Below, piece by piece: positions 1-8,660 of a DNA stretch of 31,380 nt. A program made the translations under genes and the position numbers. The stretch is taken from positions 1 through 31,380 of the forward strand of contig JBDRFX010000025.1 of assembly GCA_043818355.1 (NCBI GenBank), in the 5' to 3' direction. Numbering within the stretch: the stretch's first letter is position 1; each line of letters starts with the position of its first letter. This DNA is from JAHJCL01 sp043818355. Lineage in GTDB: Bacteria; Patescibacteriota; Minisyncoccia; Minisyncoccales; DG-74-3. The notes under the pieces were generated by a model, which was given only the letters and a program-made list of their open reading frames with translations, searched no databases and was not told the DNA's origin.

Positions 1-123
1 TCTTTTTAAATATAGCCTTAACAACCAGAATGTAGTAGAAATGGGAAATATAAATTGTCTTATCGGCCAGAGGCCGATTCGACCGTACTTAGGATCATTA
101 AATGATCCGTTTTTTCTCCCTAG
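1..123 (-). other. 16S-23S spacer, partial, with two hairpins
   Basis: This is transcribed spacer after the 16S 3' end; the window ends before any 23S sequence. It holds two perfect inverted repeats: GGATCATT/AATGATCC around a 1-base loop at 92-108, and ATCGGCC/GGCCGAT around AGA at 62-78. The bases at 83-89 can pair with 1621-1627 upstream of the 16S (7 pairs, one G-U), which would bring the two ends of the 16S precursor together as in RNase III processing stems. No tRNA is visible in this part of the spacer. The pairing is inferred by eye and was not folded. Confidence 0.6.
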
Positions 124-1617
<1,494 letters not shown>

Positions 1618-1660
1618 AATAGTACGAAACAACTCACAGAAACTGATAAAACTATTTCGA

Positions 1661-1671
1661 TGTTAAGAACA
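1661..1671 (-). promoter_or_regulatory. boxA-like antitermination element in the 16S leader
   Basis: The minus strand reads TGTTCTTAACA between the rRNA promoter and the 16S 5' end. It resembles bacterial boxA (TGYTCTTTAAMA) but lacks one T. Position and sequence fit an NusB/NusE loading site for rRNA transcription. Function is inferred from location. Confidence 0.5.
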
Positions 1672-1679
1672 ACGTACTT

Positions 1680-1708
1680 ATTGTATTTTTTTTCTTAGAA
1701 AAAGTCAA
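1680..1708 (-). promoter_or_regulatory. Sigma70-type promoter of the 16S operon
   Basis: On the minus strand there is a -35 box TTGACT (1703-1708), a spacer of exactly 17 bases, and a -10 box TACAAT (1680-1685). Transcription would start near 1673, giving a leader of about 55 bases before the 16S. It is the best-matching promoter in the window, as expected for rRNA. It lies between tRNA-Thr and 16S, so the tRNA belongs to the upstream transcript or to read-through. Confidence 0.8.
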
Positions 1709-1722
1709 ATAAAAACCTTTTC

Positions 1723-1797
1723 TGGAGCCGAGGAGAGGAGTTGAACCCCCAACCTGATGCTTACAAAGCAACTGCTCTGCCATTGAGCTACCTCGGC
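1723..1797 (-). tRNA. tRNA-Thr(UGU)
   Basis: The minus strand folds as a tRNA: acceptor GCCGAGG/CCTCGGC, D arm GCTC/GAGC, anticodon loop TTTGTAA (anticodon TGT, Thr ACA), T loop TTCAACT, discriminator T73. A CCA end is encoded (1723-1725), unlike the other tRNA genes in the window. The anticodon stem has a U-U mismatch at 28-42. Outside the anticodon arm it is identical, except for one T-stem base, to the tRNA-Thr(CGU) gene at 26315-26386. It begins 5 bases after the stop codon of the small membrane protein gene, so it is probably co-transcribed with rpsB-tsf. Confidence 0.96.
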
Positions 1798-1802
1798 ACG
1801 AC

Positions 1803-2162
1803 TCAATCTTTTTCTTTGGATTTTTTAATTTCTTCCCAATAATTATCGTTTTCTAAATCCTTTTTAATTTTAGATTTTTGTCTTAATATCTGAAGTAAAT
1901 GGGATGTTTTACTATCAGTTTTTAAAGTTAAAATTCTAATTTTAGATAATATTTTTTGTAAAAAAAATTCATAAGAAAAATTTTTTAAAAAATCATTCTC
2001 TGAAATTTTTTTTCTAAAAATTAAAAACAAATTATTATTTTTTCTTCTACCTTTCTTGGAAGGCATTTCCACTAAAGCGGAAATTTTTCTCGAACACATT
2101 AATCCAAGTCCAAATAGACTAAAAAATAAAGTTGTTGTTGCAATAAGAATTGTTGCCATCAA
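1803..2162 (-). CDS. Small hypothetical membrane protein downstream of tsf
   Basis: I do not recognise this 119-residue protein. Residues 2-22 form one hydrophobic segment ending in MCSRK, followed by a lysine-rich, probably cytoplasmic tail with many K, N and S residues. This is a simple N-anchored topology. The start codons ATGATG lie inside the end of tsf (44-base overlap), and the stop is 5 bases before tRNA-Thr, so it sits in the rpsB-tsf transcript. Overlap at the start suggests translational coupling to tsf. The low-complexity AT-rich tail leaves some doubt that it is a functional gene; its uninterrupted length and exact fit between tsf and the tRNA favour a real one. Confidence 0.5.
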   Translation of the reverse strand: MMATILIATTTLFFSLFGLGLMCSRKISALVEMPSKKGRRKNNNLFLIFRKKISENDFLKNFSYEFFLQKILSKIRILTLKTDSKTSHLLQILRQKSKIKKDLENDNYWEEIKKSKEKD

Positions 2163-2742
2163 TTTCGTATCTTACAAAACTTTTAATGATAATATTTTCG
2201 CCGAGCTTGGCAATATATTCTTCAAGCAAGTTTTTAATAGTTTTCTCATTATCTTTCACCCAACCTTGAGATAATAGCGAATTCTCTTTTTTATATTTTT
2301 CTATTTTCCCAAGCAAAACTTTTTCTAAAATATCGGCAGACTTTTCTTCTTTTTTTATTTGCTCAGCATAAATCTCTTTTTCTTTCCCCAGGACTTCATC
2401 TGGAATGTCTTCTTCGGAAATGAATCGTGGATTCATGGCTGCGATTTGAAGACAGACATCATGAGAAAAGCTAACAAAATCATCTGCTTTGGCTACAAAA
2501 TCCGTTTCGCATCTAATATCTAACATTACTCCAATTTTTTTATTGGGATGAATATAGCTTTGTATCATTCCAGATCTAACCTCTCTAGATGATTTTTTTC
2601 CCGCCAACTCTTTTCCCCACTTTCTTAATAATTCTTTAGCTCTTTCAATATCTCCCTCAGTTTCTATCAAGGCTTTTTTAACTTCGGAAAAAGAAACTCC
2701 TGTTTCTTCGCGAAGTTGTTTTATTTTTTCAACGTCCACCAT
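2119..2742 (-). CDS. tsf: Translation elongation factor Ts
   Basis: EF-Ts is the nucleotide exchange factor that releases GDP from EF-Tu. The N-terminal UBA-like three-helix domain (residues 2-42, with LREETGVSFSEVKKAL) is followed by the signature CETDFVAKADDF at 78-89, whose TDFVAK segment contacts EF-Tu. The protein has 207 residues, near the short form of Thermus (about 196) and shorter than the 283 of E. coli, so the second half of the core domain is reduced. The conserved region ends at FVRYEIDG; the last ~12 residues (NNSYCNNNFIF) have no family counterpart and overlap the start of the next gene. It lies 12 bases after rpsB, the standard rpsB-tsf pair. Confidence 0.96.
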   Translation of the reverse strand: MVDVEKIKQLREETGVSFSEVKKALIETEGDIERAKELLRKWGKELAGKKSSREVRSGMIQSYIHPNKKIGVMLDIRCETDFVAKADDFVSFSHDVCLQIAAMNPRFISEEDIPDEVLGKEKEIYAEQIKKEEKSADILEKVLLGKIEKYKKENSLLSQGWVKDNEKTIKNLLEEYIAKLGENIIIKSFVRYEIDGNNSYCNNNFIF

Positions 2743-2754
2743 AAATTTGTTAAT

Positions 2755-3522
2755 TTATACTACTTTTTTATTTTCTGCTTCTTCTATGTATTTTATTTTA
2801 GATGTTGTCTTTAAAATAACATCTTTTAATTTACCTAAAATATATTTCAGGGAAGAAACGGCACTATCATTAGCGGGTATAGGAAAATCTACTAAGGTTG
2901 GATTGGCACCAGTGTTAGCGATACCAATCATTTTAATACCAACACTTCCAGCTTCTTTAACTGCCAAATCATCTTCTTTGATACTTGCTATAAATACCAC
3001 GTCAGGTAATTTGCTAAGATTTTTCAATCCTCCAAATTTAACTTCAAGATTTTTTAATTCTCTATCTATTTTAACTATTTCTTTTTTAGTGTATTTTATT
3101 AATTCACCCTCCTCTTTTTGTTTTTCTAGGTCTATAAAATAGTCAACTCTCTTTTTGATACTAGTAAAATTAGTAAAAGTGCCTCCAAGCCAACGATGAG
3201 CGACATAAGGACAACCGCATTCTTGAGCAACTTTTTTTACCAAATCTCTTGACTCAATTTTAGTTCCAATAAAAAGAACTGTCTTGCCTTCAGATACGAT
3301 ACTTTTAATATAACTTAAAGCGTCTTCAAATTTTTCAATTGTTTTTTCTAGGTTGATCAAATGAATACCATTCCTAACTCCATATAGGTATTCTTTCATT
3401 TTGGGATTGGTTTTTGATTTTTTATGTCCAAAATGAAGACCAGCCTTAAACATCTCGTCTGCATCAAGCCCAAATTTGCTTTTATTAACTTTTACTTCTT
3501 TCTCTTCTTTTTGAATAATCAT
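2755..3522 (-). CDS. rpsB: Small ribosomal subunit protein S2
   Basis: S2 binds the 30S head-body junction. Family features are clear: FKAGLHFGHKKSKTNPKMK near the N terminus, YGVRNGIHLINLEKT, VLFIGTK, YVAHRWLGGTFTNF, the PDVVFIASIKEDDLAVKEA segment and GIANTGANPTLVDFPIPANDSA, all in order. I start it at the ATG at 3520-3522 (255 residues). A GTG 18 bases upstream is in frame, but it lies within the promoter -10 region, so it is unlikely to be in the mRNA. With the start site predicted 0-2 bases before the ATG, the message would be leaderless. It leads the rpsB-tsf operon and is divergent from rpmE. Confidence 0.97.
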   Translation of the reverse strand: MIIQKEEKEVKVNKSKFGLDADEMFKAGLHFGHKKSKTNPKMKEYLYGVRNGIHLINLEKTIEKFEDALSYIKSIVSEGKTVLFIGTKIESRDLVKKVAQECGCPYVAHRWLGGTFTNFTSIKKRVDYFIDLEKQKEEGELIKYTKKEIVKIDRELKNLEVKFGGLKNLSKLPDVVFIASIKEDDLAVKEAGSVGIKMIGIANTGANPTLVDFPIPANDSAVSSLKYILGKLKDVILKTTSKIKYIEEAENKKVV

Positions 3523-3530
3523 ATGCAAAA

Positions 3531-3559
3531 AGTATAGCACTATAATATTTTTTTTTCAA
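3531..3559 (-). promoter_or_regulatory. rpsB promoter, close to the start codon
   Basis: The minus strand shows -35 TTGAAA (3554-3559), a 17-base spacer and -10 TATACT (3531-3536) preceded by TGC, an extended -10. Only 8 bases separate the -10 from the rpsB ATG, so transcription should start at or within two bases of the start codon. Confidence 0.75.
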
Positions 3560-3579
3560 CCCAATTAATAAAAAATATC

Positions 3580-3607
3580 TTGATTTTTAATAAAAATCTG
3601 CTAATAT
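3580..3607 (+). promoter_or_regulatory. rpmE-prfA promoter, close to the start codon
   Basis: The plus strand shows -35 TTGATT (3580-3585), a 16-base spacer and -10 TAATAT (3602-3607) preceded by TGC (extended -10). The rpmE ATG begins 10 bases after the -10, so the leader would be about 3-5 bases and cannot hold a Shine-Dalgarno site. It diverges from the rpsB promoter, with the two -35 boxes about 20 bases apart. Confidence 0.65.
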
Positions 3608-3617
3608 ATGAATTATC

Positions 3618-3833
3618 ATGAAAAAAGATATACATCCAAAATATTTTAAAGAAACTAAAGTTAGCTGTTCTTGCGGCAATTCTTTTACAGTTGGAAGCAC
3701 AAAAGAATTTCTTGAAGTAGAAATTTGTTCTCAATGTCATCCCTTCTATACTGGGAAGAAAAAAAATGTTGATACTATGGGACAAGTTCAAAAATTCAAG
3801 AAAAGAGCAGAAAAAGCAACAAAAGCTAAATAA
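3618..3833 (+). CDS. rpmE: Large ribosomal subunit protein L31, zinc-binding type
   Basis: The 71-residue protein begins MKKDIHPKYF, the usual L31 start, and continues with a zinc ribbon made by C17, C19, C37 and C40 (VSCSCGNSF and ICSQCHPFYTGKKK). L31 bridges the central protuberance of the 50S and the 30S head. All four cysteines are present, so this is the zinc form (C+), and zinc-limited replacement by a C- paralogue is not indicated here. The C-terminal tail is basic. prfA begins 9 bases after the stop, so the two form one transcript. Confidence 0.97.
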   Translation: MKKDIHPKYFKETKVSCSCGNSFTVGSTKEFLEVEICSQCHPFYTGKKKNVDTMGQVQKFKKRAEKATKAK

Positions 3834-3842
3834 TTGGTTAAG

Positions 3843-4583
3843 ATGAATGATTCATCTATAGAAAATGTAATTATTGAAATTAGGGCTGGCACAGGAGGAG
3901 ACGAGTCAGCTCTTTTTGTTGCTGACCTATTAAAAATGTATTCAAAATATGCAGAATCTCAAAAATGGTCCCATCGAATTCTAGAATCTAACCCCAACAC
4001 CATAGGGGGATTTAAAGAAGTTGTTTTAGAAATATCAGGTCCTAATGCTTTCTCAGAATTACAATATGAAGGAGGGGTACATAGAGTTCAAAGAACACCA
4101 AAAACTGAAAAAAGGGGTAGAATTCATACGTCAACCACAACAGTAGCTGTGTTCAAAAAACAAAAACACACAACAATCAACATTAAACCCGATGACTTGA
4201 GGGTTGATTTCTATAGATCTTCGGGAGCTGGAGGACAGAATGTTAATAAGAGAGAGACTGCTGTAAGAATAACTCATATTCCGACAGGGGCTGTGGCTAG
4301 CTCACAATCAGAAAGAAGCCAATCGCAAAACAAAGACAATGCTATGGCTGTTTTAGAGGCTAAAATAGCTGAAAGTATGGAGAAAAAAGATTTTGACAGC
4401 TTGGATGAAAAAAGAAAAATTCAAGTAGGGTGGGCAAAAAGATCTGAGAAAATAAGAACGTATAACTTTCCTCAGAACAGAATCACTGATCATAGAATTA
4501 AAAAAAGCTGGCATAACTTAGAAGATATAATTGAAGGAGACTTAAAAAAAATAATTAAGGCCTTCCAAAAAGCAGGATATTAA
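3843..4583 (+). CDS. prfA: Peptide chain release factor 1 lacking the N-terminal domain
   Basis: RF1 ends translation at UAA and UAG. The codon-reading PxT motif is PKT at 86-88 (usually PAT or PVT), followed by RGRIHTS. The GGQ motif that triggers hydrolysis is at 130-132 in SSGAGGQNVNKRE. The C-terminal part has RTYNFPQNRITDHRI as in RF1. The protein has 246 residues from the ATG at 3843; bacterial RF1 has about 360. The first recognisable residues (IIEIRAGTGGDESALF) correspond to about residue 113 of E. coli RF1, so the whole first domain is absent. There is no room for it upstream, because rpmE ends 9 bases earlier. A TTG at 3834 would add only three residues. No Shine-Dalgarno site is visible. 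It ends 5 bases before the stop of the convergent gene. Confidence 0.93.
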   Translation: MNDSSIENVIIEIRAGTGGDESALFVADLLKMYSKYAESQKWSHRILESNPNTIGGFKEVVLEISGPNAFSELQYEGGVHRVQRTPKTEKRGRIHTSTTTVAVFKKQKHTTINIKPDDLRVDFYRSSGAGGQNVNKRETAVRITHIPTGAVASSQSERSQSQNKDNAMAVLEAKIAESMEKKDFDSLDEKRKIQVGWAKRSEKIRTYNFPQNRITDHRIKKSWHNLEDIIEGDLKKIIKAFQKAGY

Positions 4584-4588
4584 AAAAC

Positions 4589-5950
4589 CTATCCACCATT
4601 CCCATTTTCAATGGCTTCAATATCGTCTTTAAATGCTGCTGCCTTTTTCATAACCTGATCGCCATAAAAACGATATTTCACATCCGTACTTCCAGAAAAA
4701 TAAATCATGGCTGCTCTCCATTCAGCAGTATAGGTTTGTTTATATGCTCCATATTTTGCTAAATACAAACCAGCTGCTAAAAATGCATCTTTAATGTCCC
4801 AAGGATCACCCGGAGAACCAGTAATTTCTAAAAGTCTATCTTCGTATAGAGCCCAAGTAGAAGGAATAAATTGAGCAGGACCCATGGCTCCACCATAACC
4901 ATAGCTCATAGGACAAGAAACTGGTGTTTGGTAGGGATCCCTCCCTAAATTCTTAGTAATTCTTAAAAATGGAGCAACATCTCTAGAAGGTTTCATAACT
5001 TTTTGAATTGTTCTTCCCGTATTAACCCCTACTCCAGCTCCAGTTTGAGTGTTTTTTAAATAACATTGTCCAACATTCTTCCCAATATCAGATTCTTGAG
5101 TTAAAACAGCCAATAATAAGGCTGGTCTTACTCCTGTAATCCCAGAAACCTGTTTAGCTATTTCATAAGCCTCACCAAAGGTAGGCGCTTTTTGAACTCC
5201 AATTAATTCAAAAATTCTAGCTCTAATGCCAGCTGCTCGCTCTGCCTTTTCTTCTTTTTCTTTTAATTGTTTCTGATATTCCGCTTCGGTCAACTTTAAA
5301 AGCCCATCTTTCTTTTTTTTAGCAGTTGCTGACTCTTCCCTTTGCAAATCTTTTTGGATAACTAACGTTTCTAAGCCTTGCTTCTCTTTATCAAGTGATT
5401 CTTTCTCTTCCTCTAATTGATTCTTTAAATTTTCAATATCTTCTAGAAGCTCTGTACTCTGAACATTCAAAGATTCTAGGGCTACTAAATCATTAAAAAA
5501 ATCAGACAGCTCTTCTTCTGTTAATAGTATCTCTATTAAAGATTTTTGATCAGCCTCATAGAAAAGTCTTAAAATTTTAGATAATTGCCCCCTTGATTCT
5601 TGAATTTTATCTGTTGTCATCACAATAGATGACTCTGTTTTATTGACCTCTACCCCCAAATCTTTAATCATTACATTGCTTTGGGAAATTTGAAGATCAA
5701 GTTTTTTAATTTGACTTTGGAGTGTAGTAGTTTGACTCTGAAGGGTTTTCTTTTCGCTGCTTGTTTTGGCAATATCTTTGTCTATATTTGCCAACTCTTT
5801 TTCATATTGTTCTAATAGAGCCTCGCATTCATCTTTAGTCACACAGTCTTCTGGAAGTGTGTCGGCAAAAACCAAAAAGCTTGGTAATACCAAAACCAAT
5901 AAGGTTATGATTAACAAGCTTTTTTTAAAAAAATGTTTTCGGTGAGACAT
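4589..5950 (-). CDS. Secreted PcsB-like coiled coil fused to a lytic transglycosylase domain
   Basis: This is a probable peptidoglycan-cleaving protein of 453 residues. A signal peptide (about 1-29, ending VFA) is followed by a long coiled coil (about 40-245), rich in K, E, L and Q, of the kind found in PcsB/CwlO hydrolases. The C-terminal domain (about 258-440) is a lytic transglycosylase: LLLAVLTQESDIG carries the likely catalytic Glu (286), and YGGAMGPAQFIPSTW is the typical MltB/SLT segment. Two cysteines near residue 38 and two in the catalytic domain could form disulfides. In Gram-positive bacteria such coils are regulated by FtsEX, which is encoded at 23617-25202. I chose the ATG at 5948-5950; an in-frame TTG lies two codons upstream. 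It follows rplY after a 32-base gap. Confidence 0.88.
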   Translation of the reverse strand: MSHRKHFFKKSLLIITLLVLVLPSFLVFADTLPEDCVTKDECEALLEQYEKELANIDKDIAKTSSEKKTLQSQTTTLQSQIKKLDLQISQSNVMIKDLGVEVNKTESSIVMTTDKIQESRGQLSKILRLFYEADQKSLIEILLTEEELSDFFNDLVALESLNVQSTELLEDIENLKNQLEEEKESLDKEKQGLETLVIQKDLQREESATAKKKKDGLLKLTEAEYQKQLKEKEEKAERAAGIRARIFELIGVQKAPTFGEAYEIAKQVSGITGVRPALLLAVLTQESDIGKNVGQCYLKNTQTGAGVGVNTGRTIQKVMKPSRDVAPFLRITKNLGRDPYQTPVSCPMSYGYGGAMGPAQFIPSTWALYEDRLLEITGSPGDPWDIKDAFLAAGLYLAKYGAYKQTYTAEWRAAMIYFSGSTDVKYRFYGDQVMKKAAAFKDDIEAIENGNGG

Positions 5951-5982
5951 TCTCAAGAAATACTAATTTATTATTTTATTTG

Positions 5983-6630
5983 TTATTCAACTTCCTTCTC
6001 TTCGCCAAGATCTTTATTATCTCCAGCTTTCTCTACGCTTTCAATATCTTCTTCAATTGGTTTCTCTAGCTCCTTTTCAACTTCTACGGGAGCCGAAACA
6101 CTGACAATAACCTCTTCTGAATCTCTTTGAATTTCAACATTTGCTAGCACCTTTAAATCTTTAACTAAAATTACATCTTCAAATGTATTCAAAACACTAA
6201 TGTCTACATCAATATGTGAAGGAAGATTCTGAGGCAAAGATCTTACCATAATTTCAGAAAAACCCTTATTCAAAGTACCTCCCAAGTCTTTCACTGCCAA
6301 ACTTTCTCCAATGAACATTAAAGGAACTTCTGTTTCCATTTCTTCTTTCAAAGATGGTTGGAAAAAATCTACATGCATAACGTTCCCACCAAGAGGATCA
6401 ATCTGAGTATCATGTATTAAAACAGTATAACTACTTTCTCCAACTTTCAATTCAATTAAAGTGCTTTCACCGGCCTCTTGATAGATTGAATTAAAAATTT
6501 TTGCATCTAACTCCAAAGCAATTGGCTTTGTTTCGGATCCATATAAAATACCGGGAATTTTACCTTCTTCTCTAAGTTTTTTATTCTGAGATCTAAAATC
6601 TTCTCTAATTTTTGCTAATAATGAAATCAT
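5983..6630 (-). CDS. rplY: Large ribosomal subunit protein L25, CTC/TL5 type
   Basis: L25 binds 5S rRNA. The N-terminal part (about 1-90) has the L25 fold signature: LREEGKIPGILYGS, then LIHDTQIDPLGGNVMHVDF. A second beta domain (about 95-180, VPLMFIGES through EVIVSV) marks the long CTC/TL5 form. The tail (about 185-215) is strongly acidic, with repeated E and D, as often seen in this family. At 215 residues the length is normal for the long form. It begins one base after the ferredoxin stop codon region and is part of the fba-fdx-rplY run. Confidence 0.95.
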   Translation of the reverse strand: MISLLAKIREDFRSQNKKLREEGKIPGILYGSETKPIALELDAKIFNSIYQEAGESTLIELKVGESSYTVLIHDTQIDPLGGNVMHVDFFQPSLKEEMETEVPLMFIGESLAVKDLGGTLNKGFSEIMVRSLPQNLPSHIDVDISVLNTFEDVILVKDLKVLANVEIQRDSEEVIVSVSAPVEVEKELEKPIEEDIESVEKAGDNKDLGEEKEVE

Positions 6631-6631
6631 A

Positions 6632-6850
6632 TTAATTTGTTAATTGAATACATTGAACCGGACAAATATTAACTGCTTCTTCTGCACATTCTGCTTCTTC
6701 AATCTCTCTCGTCTCCATATCCAACTTCTCATCAAGCTGAGATTTCAAAAGATGAGCCCTACCATCTTCTGCTATTTCAAAAAAATCAGCGCACAGAGCT
6801 ACACAAGAACCACAACCAATACATTTTGAACGATCATGAACAATCTTCAT
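6632..6850 (-). CDS. Small 4Fe-4S ferredoxin
   Basis: A 72-residue soluble electron carrier. CIGCGSC (C10, C13, C16) and CP at 63-64 are the ligands of a single 4Fe-4S cluster. C20 and C55 have the positions that form a disulfide in monocluster ferredoxins, and C67 is extra. The segment between is acidic, as usual for ferredoxins. The redox partner cannot be read from the context; no ferredoxin-dependent oxidoreductase lies in the window. The ATG overlaps the stop of fba by 4 bases, so translation is likely coupled. Confidence 0.95.
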   Translation of the reverse strand: MKIVHDRSKCIGCGSCVALCADFFEIAEDGRAHLLKSQLDEKLDMETREIEEAECAEEAVNICPVQCIQLTN

Positions 6851-7668
6851 AATTTTTTAAAACTTCCAAACAATTTTATCTTCTCTGAAACGACCTTTGA
6901 GATTTTATTTATAACTGCTGGAAGTATTTCGTATGGCTTAATGCTATCAGATTCTTCTAGCGACCTCACTAGAGACTCTTTCCATTCAACCCTTAACTCA
7001 GTATTAATATTAATTTTTACTATACCAAATTTTATAGTTTTTTTAATTTCTTCTTCGGGTATTCCCGACCCCCCATGTAAAACTAAAAATGTATCTGTAG
7101 TTTTATCAATTTCTTGCAATCTTTTCAAGTCCAGTGTAGGCATTTTATCAAAAACACCGTGAACGTTACCAATAGCAACAGCTAAGCTGTTTACTCCTGT
7201 TTGTTTAATAAAATTCAAAGCTTCTTGAGGATCGGTTAACTTTCCGCCAACTAGATTATTCCCAATTGGATTAATTTCGCCTTCAACTAAAGCTCCATAT
7301 TGCTTAGCAAAATTAACGATCTCTTTAGTTTTTTGAATGTTTTCTTCTAAAGAAAGATTAGAACCATCAAAATGAACACAGTCATATCCTTCTTCAACTG
7401 CTTTTTTAATGTAATCTAAATCTCGACCGTGGTCAAGGTTTAAAAAAATTGGAAGGTTTGTTTTTTTTCTTAAAACATCTCTTTCGGCTATAGCTTCTTT
7501 TAATCCAAAAAAAGAACTCTCTCCTTCTGAAGTCCCCAAAATAACAGGAGAGTCAAGTTCTTCGGCCGCCTTTACTATTGCCTTCAACTGTTCGTCTGTA
7601 GAAAAGTTAAATTGCCCAATAGCCCATTTCTCTTCTTTTGCTTTATAAAAAACATCTAAAAGATTCAT
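6847..7668 (-). CDS. Class II fructose-bisphosphate aldolase family
   Basis: A zinc-dependent aldolase of 273 residues, which joins or splits dihydroxyacetone phosphate and glyceraldehyde 3-phosphate. NLDHG places D79 and H80 at the active site; E131, H170 (IGNVHG) and H198 (VLHGGSGI) supply further metal ligands; the phosphate-binding KININTELR is near the C terminus. Fructose-1,6-bisphosphate is the expected substrate in a glycolytic neighbourhood, but the same family includes tagatose-bisphosphate aldolases, and sequence reading alone does not separate them. It overlaps the PfkB kinase gene by one base, so kinase and aldolase are made together. Confidence 0.93.
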   Translation of the reverse strand: MNLLDVFYKAKEEKWAIGQFNFSTDEQLKAIVKAAEELDSPVILGTSEGESSFFGLKEAIAERDVLRKKTNLPIFLNLDHGRDLDYIKKAVEEGYDCVHFDGSNLSLEENIQKTKEIVNFAKQYGALVEGEINPIGNNLVGGKLTDPQEALNFIKQTGVNSLAVAIGNVHGVFDKMPTLDLKRLQEIDKTTDTFLVLHGGSGIPEEEIKKTIKFGIVKININTELRVEWKESLVRSLEESDSIKPYEILPAVINKISKVVSEKIKLFGSFKKL

Positions 7669-8660
7669 TACAATTCTTTTTTTATAACTTTAATCTTTGA
7701 AAAACTACCCCTCTCTCCTTTTTTCAATAATCCATTTTTTGAGCCAATCTTACTGACACAAGAAATGGCATTGGCAATACCAAAACGAATTCCCTGCTCT
7801 ACATTTTCTTTTTTAATAAATTCTGCTAAAAATCCCGAACCGAACGCATCCCCTGCTCCCGTAGTTTCAATCGGCTTAATAGACAAAGATTTAGCTTCCC
7901 AAAAATATTTACCATCTGAAGCTACCACTCCATCTTTTCCCTTAGTCATAATGGCTAGCCCTGATATCATTGTATCAAATTTTTTAAATAGAGTTTTTTC
8001 TTTTTCAAAATCAATCCCTGTAAGAATAGCTGCTTCTTCTTGATTTACATTCAAAATATCTATTTTAGACAAAATCTTACCTAGCTTTTTTTTATCCATC
8101 CCTATTTGGAATTTACCCAAATTAGCCATTACTTTAATATTGTTTTTCTTGGCAAAGTCTACTAGGGGCCCGAAGCAATTCACTAACTCACCATTCAAAG
8201 GAGCTAAATATAACCATTTAGTTTTTTTAATATTTTGGAAAGGAATATCTTTTTTCTTTAAAAAATGACAAGCCCCTCTATAAACTAAAATACTACCTGA
8301 TCCTGAGGGTGTAGAGAAAATAATAGAATAAGCTGTAGAATGTTTTTTATCTTTTTTAATGAATTTCGTATTAATTTTTAACTTCTTAAGTTCATCTACT
8401 AAGGCCTCCCCTCTTTTATCATCTCCCACCTGACCAATATAGGCTGTCTTTAAGCCTTGTAAGGCAAGTGTAGCAGCTGTATTGATTCCTCCTCCACCCG
8501 AAGAAACTAAAATATTATCTATTTCAATTTTAGATCCCAAAGGAAAACAAAGACCCTTACCAGTTACAAATTTATCATTATTAACAATTTTATGGTTTTC
8601 GCCTTTCAATCTTAAAAATGTGTCTCTGGTGGATGAACCAAAAGTAATTACATCAAACAT
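7668..8660 (-). CDS. PfkB-family sugar kinase
   Basis: An ATP-dependent kinase of the ribokinase/PfkB family with 330 residues. The N-terminal GGGG motif (55-58, SSGGGGINTA) binds the sugar, and ETTGAGDAFGSGF (265-277) supplies the anion hole and catalytic base D271. An insert at about 30-48 is not typical of ribokinase. The substrate is not certain. Position directly before the aldolase, in an operon with PEP synthase, makes fructose 6-phosphate plausible, which would let it stand in for a classical PfkA. It could equally act on another sugar or nucleoside. The start overlaps the end of the PEP synthase gene by 8 bases. Confidence 0.85.
   Translation of the reverse strand: MFDVITFGSSTRDTFLRLKGENHKIVNNDKFVTGKGLCFPLGSKIEIDNILVSSGGGGINTAATLALQGLKTAYIGQVGDDKRGEALVDELKKLKINTKFIKKDKKHSTAYSIIFSTPSGSGSILVYRGACHFLKKKDIPFQNIKKTKWLYLAPLNGELVNCFGPLVDFAKKNNIKVMANLGKFQIGMDKKKLGKILSKIDILNVNQEEAAILTGIDFEKEKTLFKKFDTMISGLAIMTKGKDGVVASDGKYFWEAKSLSIKPIETTGAGDAFGSGFLAEFIKKENVEQGIRFGIANAISCVSKIGSKNGLLKKGERGSFSKIKVIKKEL

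Noticed and set aside
92..116. Plus-strand terminator (hairpin followed by T run)
   Set aside because: No plus-strand gene precedes it; it lies in the rRNA spacer transcribed from the other strand, where no T run follows the hairpin.
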